Assembly (NCBI GenBank): GCA_020055645.1 | Contig: CM034548.1 | Coordinates: forward strand, 33,096,201-33,160,200 | DNA: 64,000 nt | Source of the DNA: Tomocerus qinae | Lineage: Eukaryota; Arthropoda; Collembola; Entomobryomorpha; Tomoceridae | Direction: 5' to 3' | Shown here: piece after piece, positions 52,935-64,000 of the stretch | Layout of the letters: each line of letters starts with the position of its first letter | Position numbering within the stretch: position 1 is the first letter of the stretch | Notes under the pieces: model-generated | Told to the model about the DNA's origin: nothing | The model's input: only the letters and a program-made list of their open reading frames with translations | Database searches by the model: none | Program-made: the position numbers and the translations under genes

Positions 52935-54162
52935 ACAAGAACTTTTTAAAGTGAAAATAATTTAATTTTAAAATTTACTGCTAACATTTAAATTTTGTTT
53001 GGTTGTTAATAACTCTAATTTTATATTAAATCAAACATTTCAAAATCAACCCGTTGCTTTAACTTAGACATACTCAATTACACTGCGCAATGCACTTGTG
53101 TGCATCACCTGTGAGATTGGCGCAAGAGTTTACAGAAGAAAACTCCCTTCAGTTTAAGTCAGAAGACTCACACTAAACTATCACACACACCACAGAAATG
53201 AAATTTATTACAATGTGGGGCACTGAATCCAGCATTTACATTTAAAAATAGAGATAAAGTCATAAATTAAGTCCATTGTATGCTAATTTAGCTAAATGCC
53301 ATTAGAAAAATATATCAATTTGAAGTTTATTGAAACTGCGAGGCATTTATTACTCTTTAAAGTTGTGTTAGCGTATATTTTTTAATATTATAGCACAAAT
53401 TAAATAGGTTGCTAAGTTTAAATTTCTTTGATTTATAGTTTACAATCCTTTGAGGCCAATGTTAATGGCTGTAATTATAAAATATTAAATGGAAAGTAGT
53501 CATGTAGGCAAGAATATATCACCAGTATTCCTTCCAAGGAACTCCGAGTCCTTTGATAATGTTATTCTGTAGAGTCCTAATCATTCTTTCGAAAATTAAA
53601 TGTTAAACTGCATATAAATATGAAGCCCTTCTACTTCATAACATAAAATATTCATATAAGATTTCCAGAAAATAGGTAATAACAATGTAATAACAAGGTA
53701 GTCAAATTTTTGCCCCGTATCTGTTTTGATTGGCTTCCGCGGTGCCCCGTATAACATGTCATTGGATGAAGGGAGAAGCTTAGGCCATCGCCTGTTTACG
53801 AAACCACAACCCATTGAGTCCCACTGGACCCCTTTTAGTATATGGTTTCTGTACATCTTAAGTAAGAAAAAACATTGTTTTTTCTTGCTTCTGAAAGTTT
53901 AATCTATGACTTCATAAAAATGATTTTCCGTCCCACTCAGACGAGCTTTAAATACTCAGAATACTATCAAGGTGGTAGCATTCATAGTTAGCAGAACTCT
54001 GATTGACTGATTCCCCATTACATGGTACATTAACAAAAGTATTAAGCCCCACCCTTTTTCACTGCCAATTTTGCAAGGAGATCTGGATAAAGGCCTTTAT
54101 TTTGGACACTTAGGAACATCCCTAACACCCTACCTTTTTGACCCGTCCATTCTATAGTCTAC
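52935..54162. other. Upstream of MYPT, no gene seen
   Basis: Probable promoter region of MYPT next to 52935. The frame at 53596-53856 (minus) includes a less AT-rich run (WDSMGCGFVNRRWPKLL) that I do not recognise; it may be a transposon scrap. Confidence 0.35.
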
Positions 54163-54283
54163 TAAGGCCCGTATTATGACCGTGTTTTTATGTTAAAAAT
54201 AAGTCGGCGCGACATCGGCTTCGGTCAATTTTGACGTCTTGAGGATCCCTAGTTTAAGACGCGGGTTCCTAATACGGGCCTTT
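54163..54283. repeat. Small TIR element (MITE)
   Basis: The 13-bp inverted ends AAGGCCCGTATTA are identical, and the element is about 120 bp long. Non-coding. A target-site duplication is not clear. Confidence 0.6.
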
Positions 54284-57200
54284 GAATATCATGTAACATT
54301 TTGCCATAAAGTGTCAAAATCATGCGCTGATTTATGTAATACATCTATATGGGTATATGTTGTGGCTTTATTGCACCCATTTATTGTTGCTTGAAGTAAG
54401 ACAAACATTCAGTCCAAGCCTCCTGGTTGCCACTTTGTATACCCATACCTAGGTAAAACTTCCCCGACTAGTATTGGTGGCAGTGTGAGGAAAAACAGGA
54501 CCTACGGCATAATGTTTCTGTTTTGACTAGACGGTCTTGTAGTCTTGTACTACACACACAGGAAGGAGAAACTGTGGACAGTGGTACCAATTTTGATTTG
54601 ATTCAAGTCCAGAATCATTTTATTTCACGCATAAAATGACATTATTTAACTCCATGAATATGTTTAAATGACAAAATAAATGACCGGGGTGGGTACAGTG
54701 ATATCGTCACACGGGTGAGGTGGTTGGCTAAGGTTTATTATGGCCTTTGGTTCGTTTTAGTCCTCCGTTCCCTTTTCTCCTGTGGCGGCCACATTTATTT
54801 ATAATTATTGTGTATCTCTATTATCTCATGCTGAATGTAAGATGTCATGGTCGTAGCTTTGTATCTATTTCGAGTACCCTAAACGAGAAAGCTCCTCCGT
54901 CAGGAAAACAGAACACATTCCTTTTTCCTATCTATCTCCTTTCCTACTTCTACTCTCCTACTTGTTAATAAAATACTTTCCTACTTGTTAGCATGAGATC
55001 AGTCAAGTAATGTCTGACTGAGATTTCTGTCTCACACTCTCGTTTTAATTTTCTGTTCTACACTCGCACTTACTGTTGAGCTGCTGCTGTCTCTGCGATA
55101 TTAAGGTATTGTGAGGATAGATGCCGACTTTACACTCTACACTCATTGCAAATTACATAATCCTGATAAATAAATAATATAATATTGTAATCAATTTAGA
55201 GAAACTTGTAAACTATATATTTGCTAAATCCCAGTACTTGTGCATTATTTATGAGACAAAATTCCTGTAATTCGAATGTATAAAAATGATGGCACGAACG
55301 AAGATTCTTAGATCGACAAAAGTCAACATTGCCAAAACCCAAGGTGGAAAATCATTCGAAAACTGCTGACGTGTTGACAGTTAATATACCATGTCAAATG
55401 CATGTAAAGAAGTAGCGGAGGTAAACATGAACTGTGACATTAAATAACATTTTGTGACGTATTTTCCATGACTTTTAACCATACAACCCTGACTGACTTG
55501 ACGTTAACCTGACCCAACGAATAACCTTTCAAACGAAGCAATTCATTTGTTCTACAATGTGCAGCGTTACATCGAATTTTATGATTTGAACCACGACCAC
55601 ATGCAGGGGGTGTGTCCAATTTGGCCCATTTTTAAACTTGATCTTACTTTTCACCCCTAGTTTACGTACAAAACGTTTGAACGGATTATCTCATTCCGTT
55701 CGAAAGTAATCGTGTTACCAGACGGACAGACAGACAGACCCGTCGTTCTTATAAACCAGCTCCGAAAATTAATAAACTGATTCAATTAAATTCAGCATTG
55801 TAAGGCAAGAATGTACAGTCATGTCATTATAAATCCTCAATTAAAAAGAGATATGAAGAGTCGACTGGTCAAAAAATTGTCAGTAAAATCAATGGTTATA
55901 TTATGATCAAAATGTAATATTATCTATAGTAGTGATAATGATGTAGTTTTTAAGAAATAAGTATGAAAAAGCTTTGAACTATTAATTTCTAATTGTATTT
56001 CTGGCTAACTCCAAAGTTGTAGGTAACTCTTCCTTGAAAAAATACAATGCATAATACATAAATACATAGGTCAAAGTTTAGTGATCTAAGAAAGCATTCT
56101 GTCAATTGATTCTAGTCCGTTCTGTGGATCTAAGAGTCCTATTCGATTCGTGCCACCCCTTTATCGTTCCACTGACATTTGCAATTTTGCACTGAGGTCG
56201 AAGGCTTTGAACTTTTGAATGTCATCATGAATAAATTTTGTATAAATATGACATTTGTTGACAGACAGACAACAGACGACTATAGTGTTTCAATGGCGTT
56301 GTTTAGTACGCACAGAATAATAGTAATACATAAAAGTTTTTTTTTAAATTCGCCAATAATGAAATGAATGCAATACAAATGACTCCAGTAGATTGAGAAG
56401 TAGCGAAAGTATCAAAACTTAAAGCACTACTGCAGAAGAAAATGACCTTTGACTTTCAACATTTAAATATATGTCAAGGATCGAAGAATGAAGAATGTTA
56501 ATTGGAATGTTTATATTAATAATGAAAATGGGAGTGATTTGTCGATATCAAGTGGAATAAAATGTCCAATGTGCTCCTTTTCCCCAGTCCCAGCTAATTT
56601 TATTTTCGATTTTATACTGAAAATTATTTTACCTCTGGAAAGCGAAGTTGTTTCACAGTTGATTGAGTACTTAGAATTTGAATGAAAGATTCTTCAGGGC
56701 AGGGCAGTCAAAAACAGAGAAGCTTGCTTTAAAACTAAATTCTTTTTGTCTGTTTTGCTAATTTCAGACCAATATCCTATGTAATTAACAATTTTGAGGA
56801 AAATATAATAATTTATAAATTTACTTTCTCACAGTGACTTCAAATTGTAATAAAAAGCCAATTATGAATTTCACAACTGTCCAAAAATTGGACGAGACGG
56901 TACCCAACCACTCACTACCGACTACCGACTACATTATAGAACAGGGACCACAGTCTCGACTCTCGATAGTACCGAGATTACGGGAAAACAATGTAAACAA
57001 AAGAAAAGTCTCTTCTGGTCTCAACTCCCGTCAATTCATCTTGGCCGTGGCATTGGATTCGGAGTTGGTTGGGTGGGACGTGAGACAACTCTATGGTTCA
57101 CCTCTGTGCTTGGTCTCGGCCTTTAAGATATTGACAATTAAGGAATAAGATTTGTGTAACACTCTAACGTAATATGTTTTACTAATTTTATTATGATTAT

Positions 57201-60200
57201 GATCATAATTATTTTATTTTCGACGGGAAATTAAAAAATTAATTAGTAGTTGAGGCTGTTTGAATTGAACAGGGTCTTAGCATTTATTTCACTTTTCAAG
57301 GCATTTTGTTTGAAAAATGAAATCAGATGAAATAAATTAAATATTTGAAATAAATGAAATAAAATGAAATAAATTGCCATGCATCCTATTTATTTCAATA
57401 ATTTCACTTTTCAACAAAAGCTGAAGTGAAACATTTCGCGAAATGAAAATCATTTATTTCTCAATTTATTTCAAGCGAAATATTTCACTTGCCAAATTCA
57501 AAAATAAAATACTTTTTTAGCAAAAATAATTCTTGACTGATTCCTACGAAACGCCAAAAATTAAATAAACATTTCCCTTGGTGCTTGCTTTATAGATAAC
57601 AAAATTGGAAACCGTATTTTGTGGTTTTGGTAGCATTCTGTATTTGATTTTCTTTGTTATTTTGGTATTTTCCGTACCTGCAGATTCACTAGCTGTAGCA
57701 ACGGTTAGTGCCTTGCTGAGGACTTACCTCTTACCTGGGATTCTAAGATGGTCTGGTCAACATTATAATCGGTTAAATTAGTTTCTAACATCTTAACATC
57801 ATATATGTAGAGTAGTTACAATCGCTAATAATCATTTTCCCAAAATCATCGAAAGAAAAGTCAGTTCCAGCAAAGCCAAAAATTGCGTTGCCTCAATGAA
57901 AATCAGTAAAAAAGTAGATAAAAACTAATTTCAGAAAGTGAATACCATTATCTGAGGAGAAAATCATAATGGGTAATTATTACAATTATTGTACATAGTT
58001 ATTATTTAATTTTATCATAATAATCATGCCTATATAATGATAATGCATTATAAATAAGTTCCTGGGATTCGAATGTCAATATTAGTTAAGAACAAGAAAA
58101 TACAACTCTTAATTTCATGGCCTGAGAGAGAAAACAATAATTGGTCGTCAGAGATGTTGGAGAAAGTCCTTCTGGCTTCTACCAATAAACCACACCGTTC
58201 CATCCATCTGGTTTAATTCAGAATCACCATCAAGCACGTATCTAGTAAGTGGCGGAGGGGGGCAGCCTATATCTTAGAAAGAAGTTTTTTTCCAAAAAAG
58301 GCAAAAAATTGCATCATTTTTTCGCGCTTGGAGCGAATATGTCCTATTTTTGTCATTATCTCAGGTGCCCCATTGACCAAATTTCTGGCTGATTACTATA
58401 ATCCCTGTATAATCGTAGACTTTGGTAACGTGTATGCATGTAATGTAACTATGTATCTATATAATATGTTGACTTTATCGCCGAACCAGGCACGTATTTA
58501 GAAGAGGAAATGACCGCCTTACATAGTTTTACAGGAAACGAGAAATAGTTTTCAAAAATGGCTAAAACTTGCAGTTAAGTTGGGAAATAAATATTTTGAT
58601 GCACCCCCTTTGAACAAGTCCCTGGGTACGTAGACGGGCTTTTGCCTTACAGAATCCGCAAGTGTACTTTAATTTCCTCTGGTGAAAATAGTCGGAGTCA
58701 TTTCGCCATTTTTCGACACTCATTGGCTGTGCATCTTTGCATAATCCTACCGATATTCAGTAGTGACAACTGAACCCCATATACTCATGTATGTATATTT
58801 TCCAGTATACTTCCCTCATAGTTACTTTCATTTTGTGTGATTTCACTACAGAAACCTTCTAGATGAGTGTTAACTTTACAGTATTTATTTTTCTAAAAGT
58901 TCTAAATTTATGCTAAATAAGATCTATGAGTGTTCCTGGAAAAGAAGAAAAGAAGCGAACCTAATCTGAAACCTAAAGTGCAGTCTAATTAGAATGAAAT
59001 GATTCCGGAAATTTTCTCCTTTCGTTGCATTGATTGCAGTGAAGAACCTGAAGAAGCACAACGAGGATCCAAATGTGTTTTGAGGAGCATTCACTCTCTT
59101 TAGCATTGGGCAGCAACGGTATCAGGATAAACTGCTAGAGCTCGAAAGAAAGCTTCCTTTTCCCGAATGCGGGAGAACATCTTCTATGTTATAAATCAGC
59201 TAAGCTACTAAATGGTAGCTGTATGCTTTTTTCTCGCCAAATTTACACAGCTAAAAGCCTTCTTCGTCTATTCCAGGACATCGAAGAGCTTTCCGCTTGC
59301 TATATGCTCTGGTATAAGGTGTATAGTTGTACGTATTGTAAACATTCTAAGAATTAAGCTCCTTCTCAAGATGTAGCTAAAAGAACAATTTTGCAACCAG
59401 TCAACGATAATAAATCTTTTCAACATCACTTTGAATGTTTTATATTAAAAAGTCATTTCTAATCTTCATATTAGAGCTAACTATAGTTTTCTGGATAATC
59501 TAAGTGAAGATAACTTTTTACATATGATAGACTCAATGACTTGAATAACAGAAAAATTGAAAAATTATTGGAATTTGAGAAAAGGCTCTGAACATAAAGT
59601 GTATTACTTTATTACAATGATTAGTCGTTAAGTTCTTATTTAATTGTAAGCTAAGCTATATCAAAATGATTGTACTTTAATGAACACAATGTTCCATGGG
59701 CCACGGGCTCGAAAACATCATTTCAATAAATCTATGTCAATATCAGAAAGTAATTTAAATAAATGATTTTAAAAATTTCGCACCCTAATAATTATGTAAT
59801 ATGTAGCAAAAAAATTACTGGATATGTCTACCTGATCTGTGGATATGGTTCTATGAAATATCTTCTCTAAAGTCTCTTGTGAGGATTTAGGAATTTTCCT
59901 ATGTGGGCCAAGTTATTGACTATAGGACTTCCGAGGTGGAAAACATTTCTCCTTACGCAGAAAAGAAAAGCCATTGAAAGCATTTCAGTCAAATTTATAA
60001 AGAAGGAAAGGAATGGCGATCTCCTATTGATTCAGTAGCAGAGATATTCCGTTAAAATATATTTTTGCTAGAATGCTGGTGAATATTCATTTTATGCTAA
60101 AGGAAAATGAAGCACATTATAGAGTGGTTAATCTGATTTGTATGAAAATAAGATGAACTACAAGTGAAATTCGTGATTCAAAATCCTCGTTAAAAAGTCC

Positions 60201-62220
60201 ATAATATGCGTAAAAATAATTTCGCCCAAGTATGCAGAATTGTATGGCAAGCCGGCTCAAGGTTGAAAAGCCTAATACCATTACATAACATAGTATTAAG
60301 ATATTTGTGTAGAATGAATAGTGAGGGATGTATATAGATTTACATTATCAGCAAATGTGTTACTTCCTTAGACATATATATCTTAGATCATAGAATGATT
60401 TTAACGAACGAATCACGTAGTCATTGCATTGCATAGATCTCTCCCCTATAAAAATATTTTTTGCAAACTCAAGAAAAGGTAGTTCTATCGGCCGAGTGAT
60501 ATCGGGTTTGGTGAATTGCTAATAATGTGACTGAACTCATGTAGCAATAAGACCTCGGCCATTTCCTCTGTACTGTCGTTTGACGCCAACTGAATAATAT
60601 AACAAACTGCTGAGTGTCAGTTTTCACAGACACTTATCCAAAGCAGGCGTCAGGAAAATGCCAATCTTTATGGTACTACAGTATCTGCTTGCTTCTCCTT
60701 CTAGCAACTTTAATATTATTGTAGTAGGCACAGTAAACTATTACACGGCATGCATATACATGTGAATATGCAATACAACTACTGCTTAGTTGTGTGAAAT
60801 TATGATAAGTAATATGAACCCCTTGTTTTCTTTTAAGAATAAACAGCTACCGTCAACAGTTAATAAATCGTTTTGCTTAGAGATGGATTTTATGCACGTA
60901 TTATTTGTCATTTACTATGATTATGACTCATGACTAGGAACAATCGTGTCATTGTACGTTGCAGCACTCAACTTATTCGGCTACTGGATCAGTTATTACG
61001 TAAGAAAAGTTGAGAATGAAAATAGATGGCCACCAAAAGTAACCATATAATATGCATAATCATTCTACATAGTGCATACCGTACAGGCGTCAATAACGTC
61101 TATCAGATATATTATATTAACAATGTATATGGAACACTAATTGGCAATCTTATTAATAAGTAGTTGATGCTAGGCTATTATTATAGGTATTTAATTATTT
61201 TCAAGTTAAGCTGTATTGCACATAGTATTAGCTGGCATTAGTAGTCCTTTGGGAAAGTTCTCTTAAGATTGACATTAGATATCCATGTAAGAGTCGTTAT
61301 TAGCCGTTAGCCGTACCTCATAATATATTATTATCATATCATCATTATGATAATATGAACACTAAGTAAAAAACTTAGAAGTTGATGGAGCTTTGTTTTT
61401 CCTTTCTAAATCTGCGATCTGTATATGTCCTTTTGTATTTACTGATACTAGTATCGATTGTAGTTAATGTTATGACTTTATGTCAATTATGCCCTACTGA
61501 CTCAGACTGCATCTCACCCAATCACACATTGTAATTTTTTCATATATTGAAGCTTAATATACCCTGCGACATATTATGACCAAGACTGTCCTACAATTTT
61601 AGATGGTCAGTTACTACACAAGCGAGTAGGTATTTATTTTAAGAAACATGGCCTAGAAACTTCAGGAAATCCTAATTCGTTTTTTTTCGTAGTGTTTTTA
61701 GTTTCCCAGCTTGATTATTGTAGTTTCGTTGTTTAAAGAAGAAAATCGTTGTTACAACTTACTTAATAAATGGCACGACTTAATAAATGTAGATCTTCGA
61801 ATCTGTATTTCAATGCGTTGTAAGCATGTTAATATTGTATTTTGGAGTTTTCATCAAACTTTTAAGATTTTGAAGACCACTTTATTCGGAAAATCCTTTT
61901 AATATCATTTATGCATTACAGGCTGGACACCCGGACATGCCAGATCAGTCTTTGATGAAAAATTGACTACTACCAGGGTTAATGAATTTAATGATTGAAT
62001 TGGTAATTTGAGAATAAGTCAACGTAAATGCTAAATAAAACATTTTTAGGACTTTCAAAAGAAATCATTTTGTCCCTAGATATAACGGGTGTGAGTCCAT
62101 ATACTATCCTATCTCTGCCTCTCTTTATGCTGTGTAGCAATGTGATAAGAATTATTAATCACTGAATCATTTATAGGACTCCAAAAACTTTAAAGCATAC
62201 TAGCTTCAATTATTCATGAG
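54284..62220. other. Gene-poor intergenic DNA
   Basis: No gene recognised. The longest frame, 56834-57148 plus (104 aa, MTSNCNKKPIMNF...), has no family resemblance. A block at about 55600-55745 ends in GACGGACAGACAGACAGAC, a motif common at the edges of arthropod dispersed repeats and also present near 39940. G-rich text near 58250 (GGCGGAGGGGGGCAGCC) resembles a hAT-type MITE end, but no partner end was found. Confidence 0.35.
57280..57492. repeat. Self-complementary GAAATAAAT / ATTTATTTC repeat cluster
   Basis: Many degenerate copies of GAAATAAAT lie on the left (57310-57375) and of ATTTATTTC on the right and at the far left. The block can therefore fold on itself in several registers. 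It is centred on short TTTCGCGAAA and CACTTTTCAA palindromic pieces. Non-coding. Confidence 0.55.
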
Positions 62221-62379
62221 CTAGCCTACAGTGCCGCAGCCGGGGGTGCAAGGGGGCCGGGCCTCCCCCGAAATCGAAGAAAAAAAAGGAATTTTTGCCT
62301 TAAAAATAGTATATATTTTCGCTTAAATATTGTCGGGCCACCTCCGAAATTTTTTTCTGGCTGCGGCCCTGCTAGCCTA
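62221..62379. mobile_element. hAT-type MITE with perfect 8-bp target-site duplication
   Basis: The element 62229-62371 (143 bp) starts CAGTGCCGCAGCC and ends GGCTGCGGCCCTG, imperfect short TIRs of hAT style. It is flanked on both sides by the identical 8 bases CTAGCCTA (62221-62228 and 62372-62379). The interior is G/C-rich at the ends and AT-rich in the middle, with no coding capacity. The intact duplication implies a fairly recent insertion. Confidence 0.88.
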
Positions 62380-64000
62380 GTAGAATCTTTTTTATGACCC
62401 GCTTTCGAGGAACATTTACTTACCCTATCCAGCCCAATGTCCAGATCTTAGATTCAAAAATAAACCGATATTAAAATATGGAAATTAATGCTACTGGTAG
62501 TACTTTCATAGTGGAATGAAACGAAATCTTTACTATTAGATAAACGTAAAGTGGAACATGCGCATGGAATTCTGAACTCATTTTGTTTTATATTTCAACA
62601 GCGTTAGGCATCAATAATTGGTCTGCTAAATAATCAACGGTCTATCGATGAAATTCGGGCCAATGCGCAGTCGCTAGAAATTTACTTATTTCAATATAAA
62701 TGTTTCATAATATTTCCAGCAATCTCGACTGCGTGAAAACAGAAAAAACTTTGGTTAATGCTAATTGTATGATTGGTGCGGTATGGTGAAATTTAAAGCT
62801 TCGTTTTTGACTATACCAGTCATGCACAATTTCTAAGTTCAAACTTATTTACTGTTTTTTACCGGAAATCTTTTACCGAACTACGAGCTGTCGTCGATGG
62901 CTGAATGTACTACTGTTCATTTAAAGAAATTACATACAACATTTTTGACATGAACTGTGAACTGCAAACGGAAATTTCCTCTGCTGATACCCATTGAGAA
63001 GCAAATAAGGCACTTTTACATAATTGTAAACTTTGACCTAAACTTTGAAACTGCATTTTACTTATATCCAATAACAAGAATATAATTAAGGGTTATTTAC
63101 TGTAAGTTTATGTACTTTTAATTAAGTTGATGTAATATTATTTATGTTTGGCATGGGTTCTATTCACTAGTCTATAATAAAGGTGATGAAAAGACATATT
63201 TCAATTTTCACATTTATTTTTCTAATCAACGAAGGATGAAAATTGCTACATTTCCTTGACTAGGTCTGTAGAGAAATTCCATAAGCAGAATAATTTTGTC
63301 CATAAGTCGTGTTAATGACAAATTTCTTTAATTTAAGGGCTGATTAAGTTATATATGTATTTCGGGGAACGGTGGGTTAGCTATTGTTTATGCTCACAAT
63401 TTATACGGGGGGCGGGGACGGGGACGGGAACGGATTATAGCATAAAGTGTTATGTAGCTTTCCTCCGATGAATTTACAAGACCAAAGGAAAGAGTTTAAG
63501 GTTCACACTTCATACATGCTCCATGTATTATTGGCTAGGGTATTTATGCATTTAGGGCACTAAAGAACGGAGCTGAAGCCATTGTTGACTCGGTTAACGC
63601 AAAACGCTACAAGTTGCAGATATTCATGCTTTACAACCACGCACTTGTTCTCCAGATCCCAATCTTGAATCATAGAAGTCAGATTCAATCAATCAATCAA
63701 CAACAATTTTCTGTCTTATTTGGATACCCGCTCCGAATTTATTATTTCTAATACATCACCGTAAAATCATCGACCAGGTACGTATCTATTAAAATTATTT
63801 TGCATAATTACTCACATCAAAATTGGTGACATGAAAAGAATTCGACAATATTCGTTGGTTAATCTTCCAATTGTCAATCTATCTATCCTTTATCTATATT
63901 ATAATTATTAATTGATCATAGAATAATGGAGTTCAGTCTCCGAAGACTAAACTGGTAGGTAAAAGTAAAATTTTTGTTGACATATTAGGTTAACCAAAAA
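62380..64000. other. Intergenic DNA, no gene seen
   Basis: AT-rich. A short G-rich run (GGGGGGCGGGGACGGGGACGGG) is near 63405-63428. No coding or RNA gene signal. Confidence 0.4.

Noticed and set aside
53596-53856. Minus-strand 86-codon frame as a transposase fragment
   Set aside because: Some residues looked transposon-like, but no catalytic motif or family signature could be identified.
58230-58640. hAT-like element with GCACGTATCTAG and G-rich ends
   Set aside because: Two similar GCACGTAT blocks occur in the same orientation but no inverted partner end or duplication was found.
1-64000. tRNA, rRNA or CRISPR arrays
   Set aside because: No TTCGAAT-type T-loop with a foldable cloverleaf and no regularly spaced short direct repeats were seen; a tRNA scan would settle the first.

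Overview
The window is nuclear DNA of an animal, most likely an arthropod and probably an insect. It is AT-rich, its genes are split by canonical GT-AG introns, and its intergenic DNA is littered with short inverted-repeat elements. I cannot fix the lineage further from sequence alone.

Four protein-coding genes can be reconstructed by joining exons in phase. (1) Rab21, plus strand, 425-1356: a complete four-exon small GTPase of 212 aa. (2) and (3) Two tandem minus-strand MYST-family histone acetyltransferase genes, 5622-8095 and 11165-15032. Both most resemble KAT8/MOF (chromo-barrel, C2HC zinc finger, acetyl-CoA fold). They share splice positions and are clearly an old tandem duplication, but are strongly diverged; copy 2 has serine at the conserved active-site cysteine position and an awkward exon junction. 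(4) A large myosin phosphatase targeting subunit gene (MYPT/Mbs), minus strand, 28691-52601. I could join 20 coding exons into an uninterrupted 959-codon frame carrying the RVKF PP1-binding motif, ankyrin repeats, both ROCK-type RRST sites and a C-terminal leucine zipper.

The MYPT gene has layered transcript architecture: two homologous, apparently mutually exclusive last exons (28691-28777 and 29542-29673); a large Ser/Tyr-rich internal exon with its own ATG (31850-32704) that splices in phase to the zipper exons and looks like an alternative first exon for a short isoform; a possible early-terminating version of one exon (43760-43913); and a 5' UTR intron with a short upstream ORF.

The rest is non-coding as far as I can see. 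1357-5621 is intergenic with a 390-bp foldback element. 15.4-28.1 kb holds a decayed LINE reverse-transcriptase tail and terminal-inverted-repeat elements (19816-20706, 20801-21938, 23440-24018). 53-64 kb is a gene desert with small MITEs, one of which (62229-62371) has a perfect 8-bp target-site duplication. Introns of the genes also carry foldback elements; the largest (39271-40185) is related to the one at 3411-3797. I found no tRNA, rRNA or CRISPR array, and no convincing wholly new system. The most unusual content is the diverged MOF-like pair and the MYPT isoform architecture.
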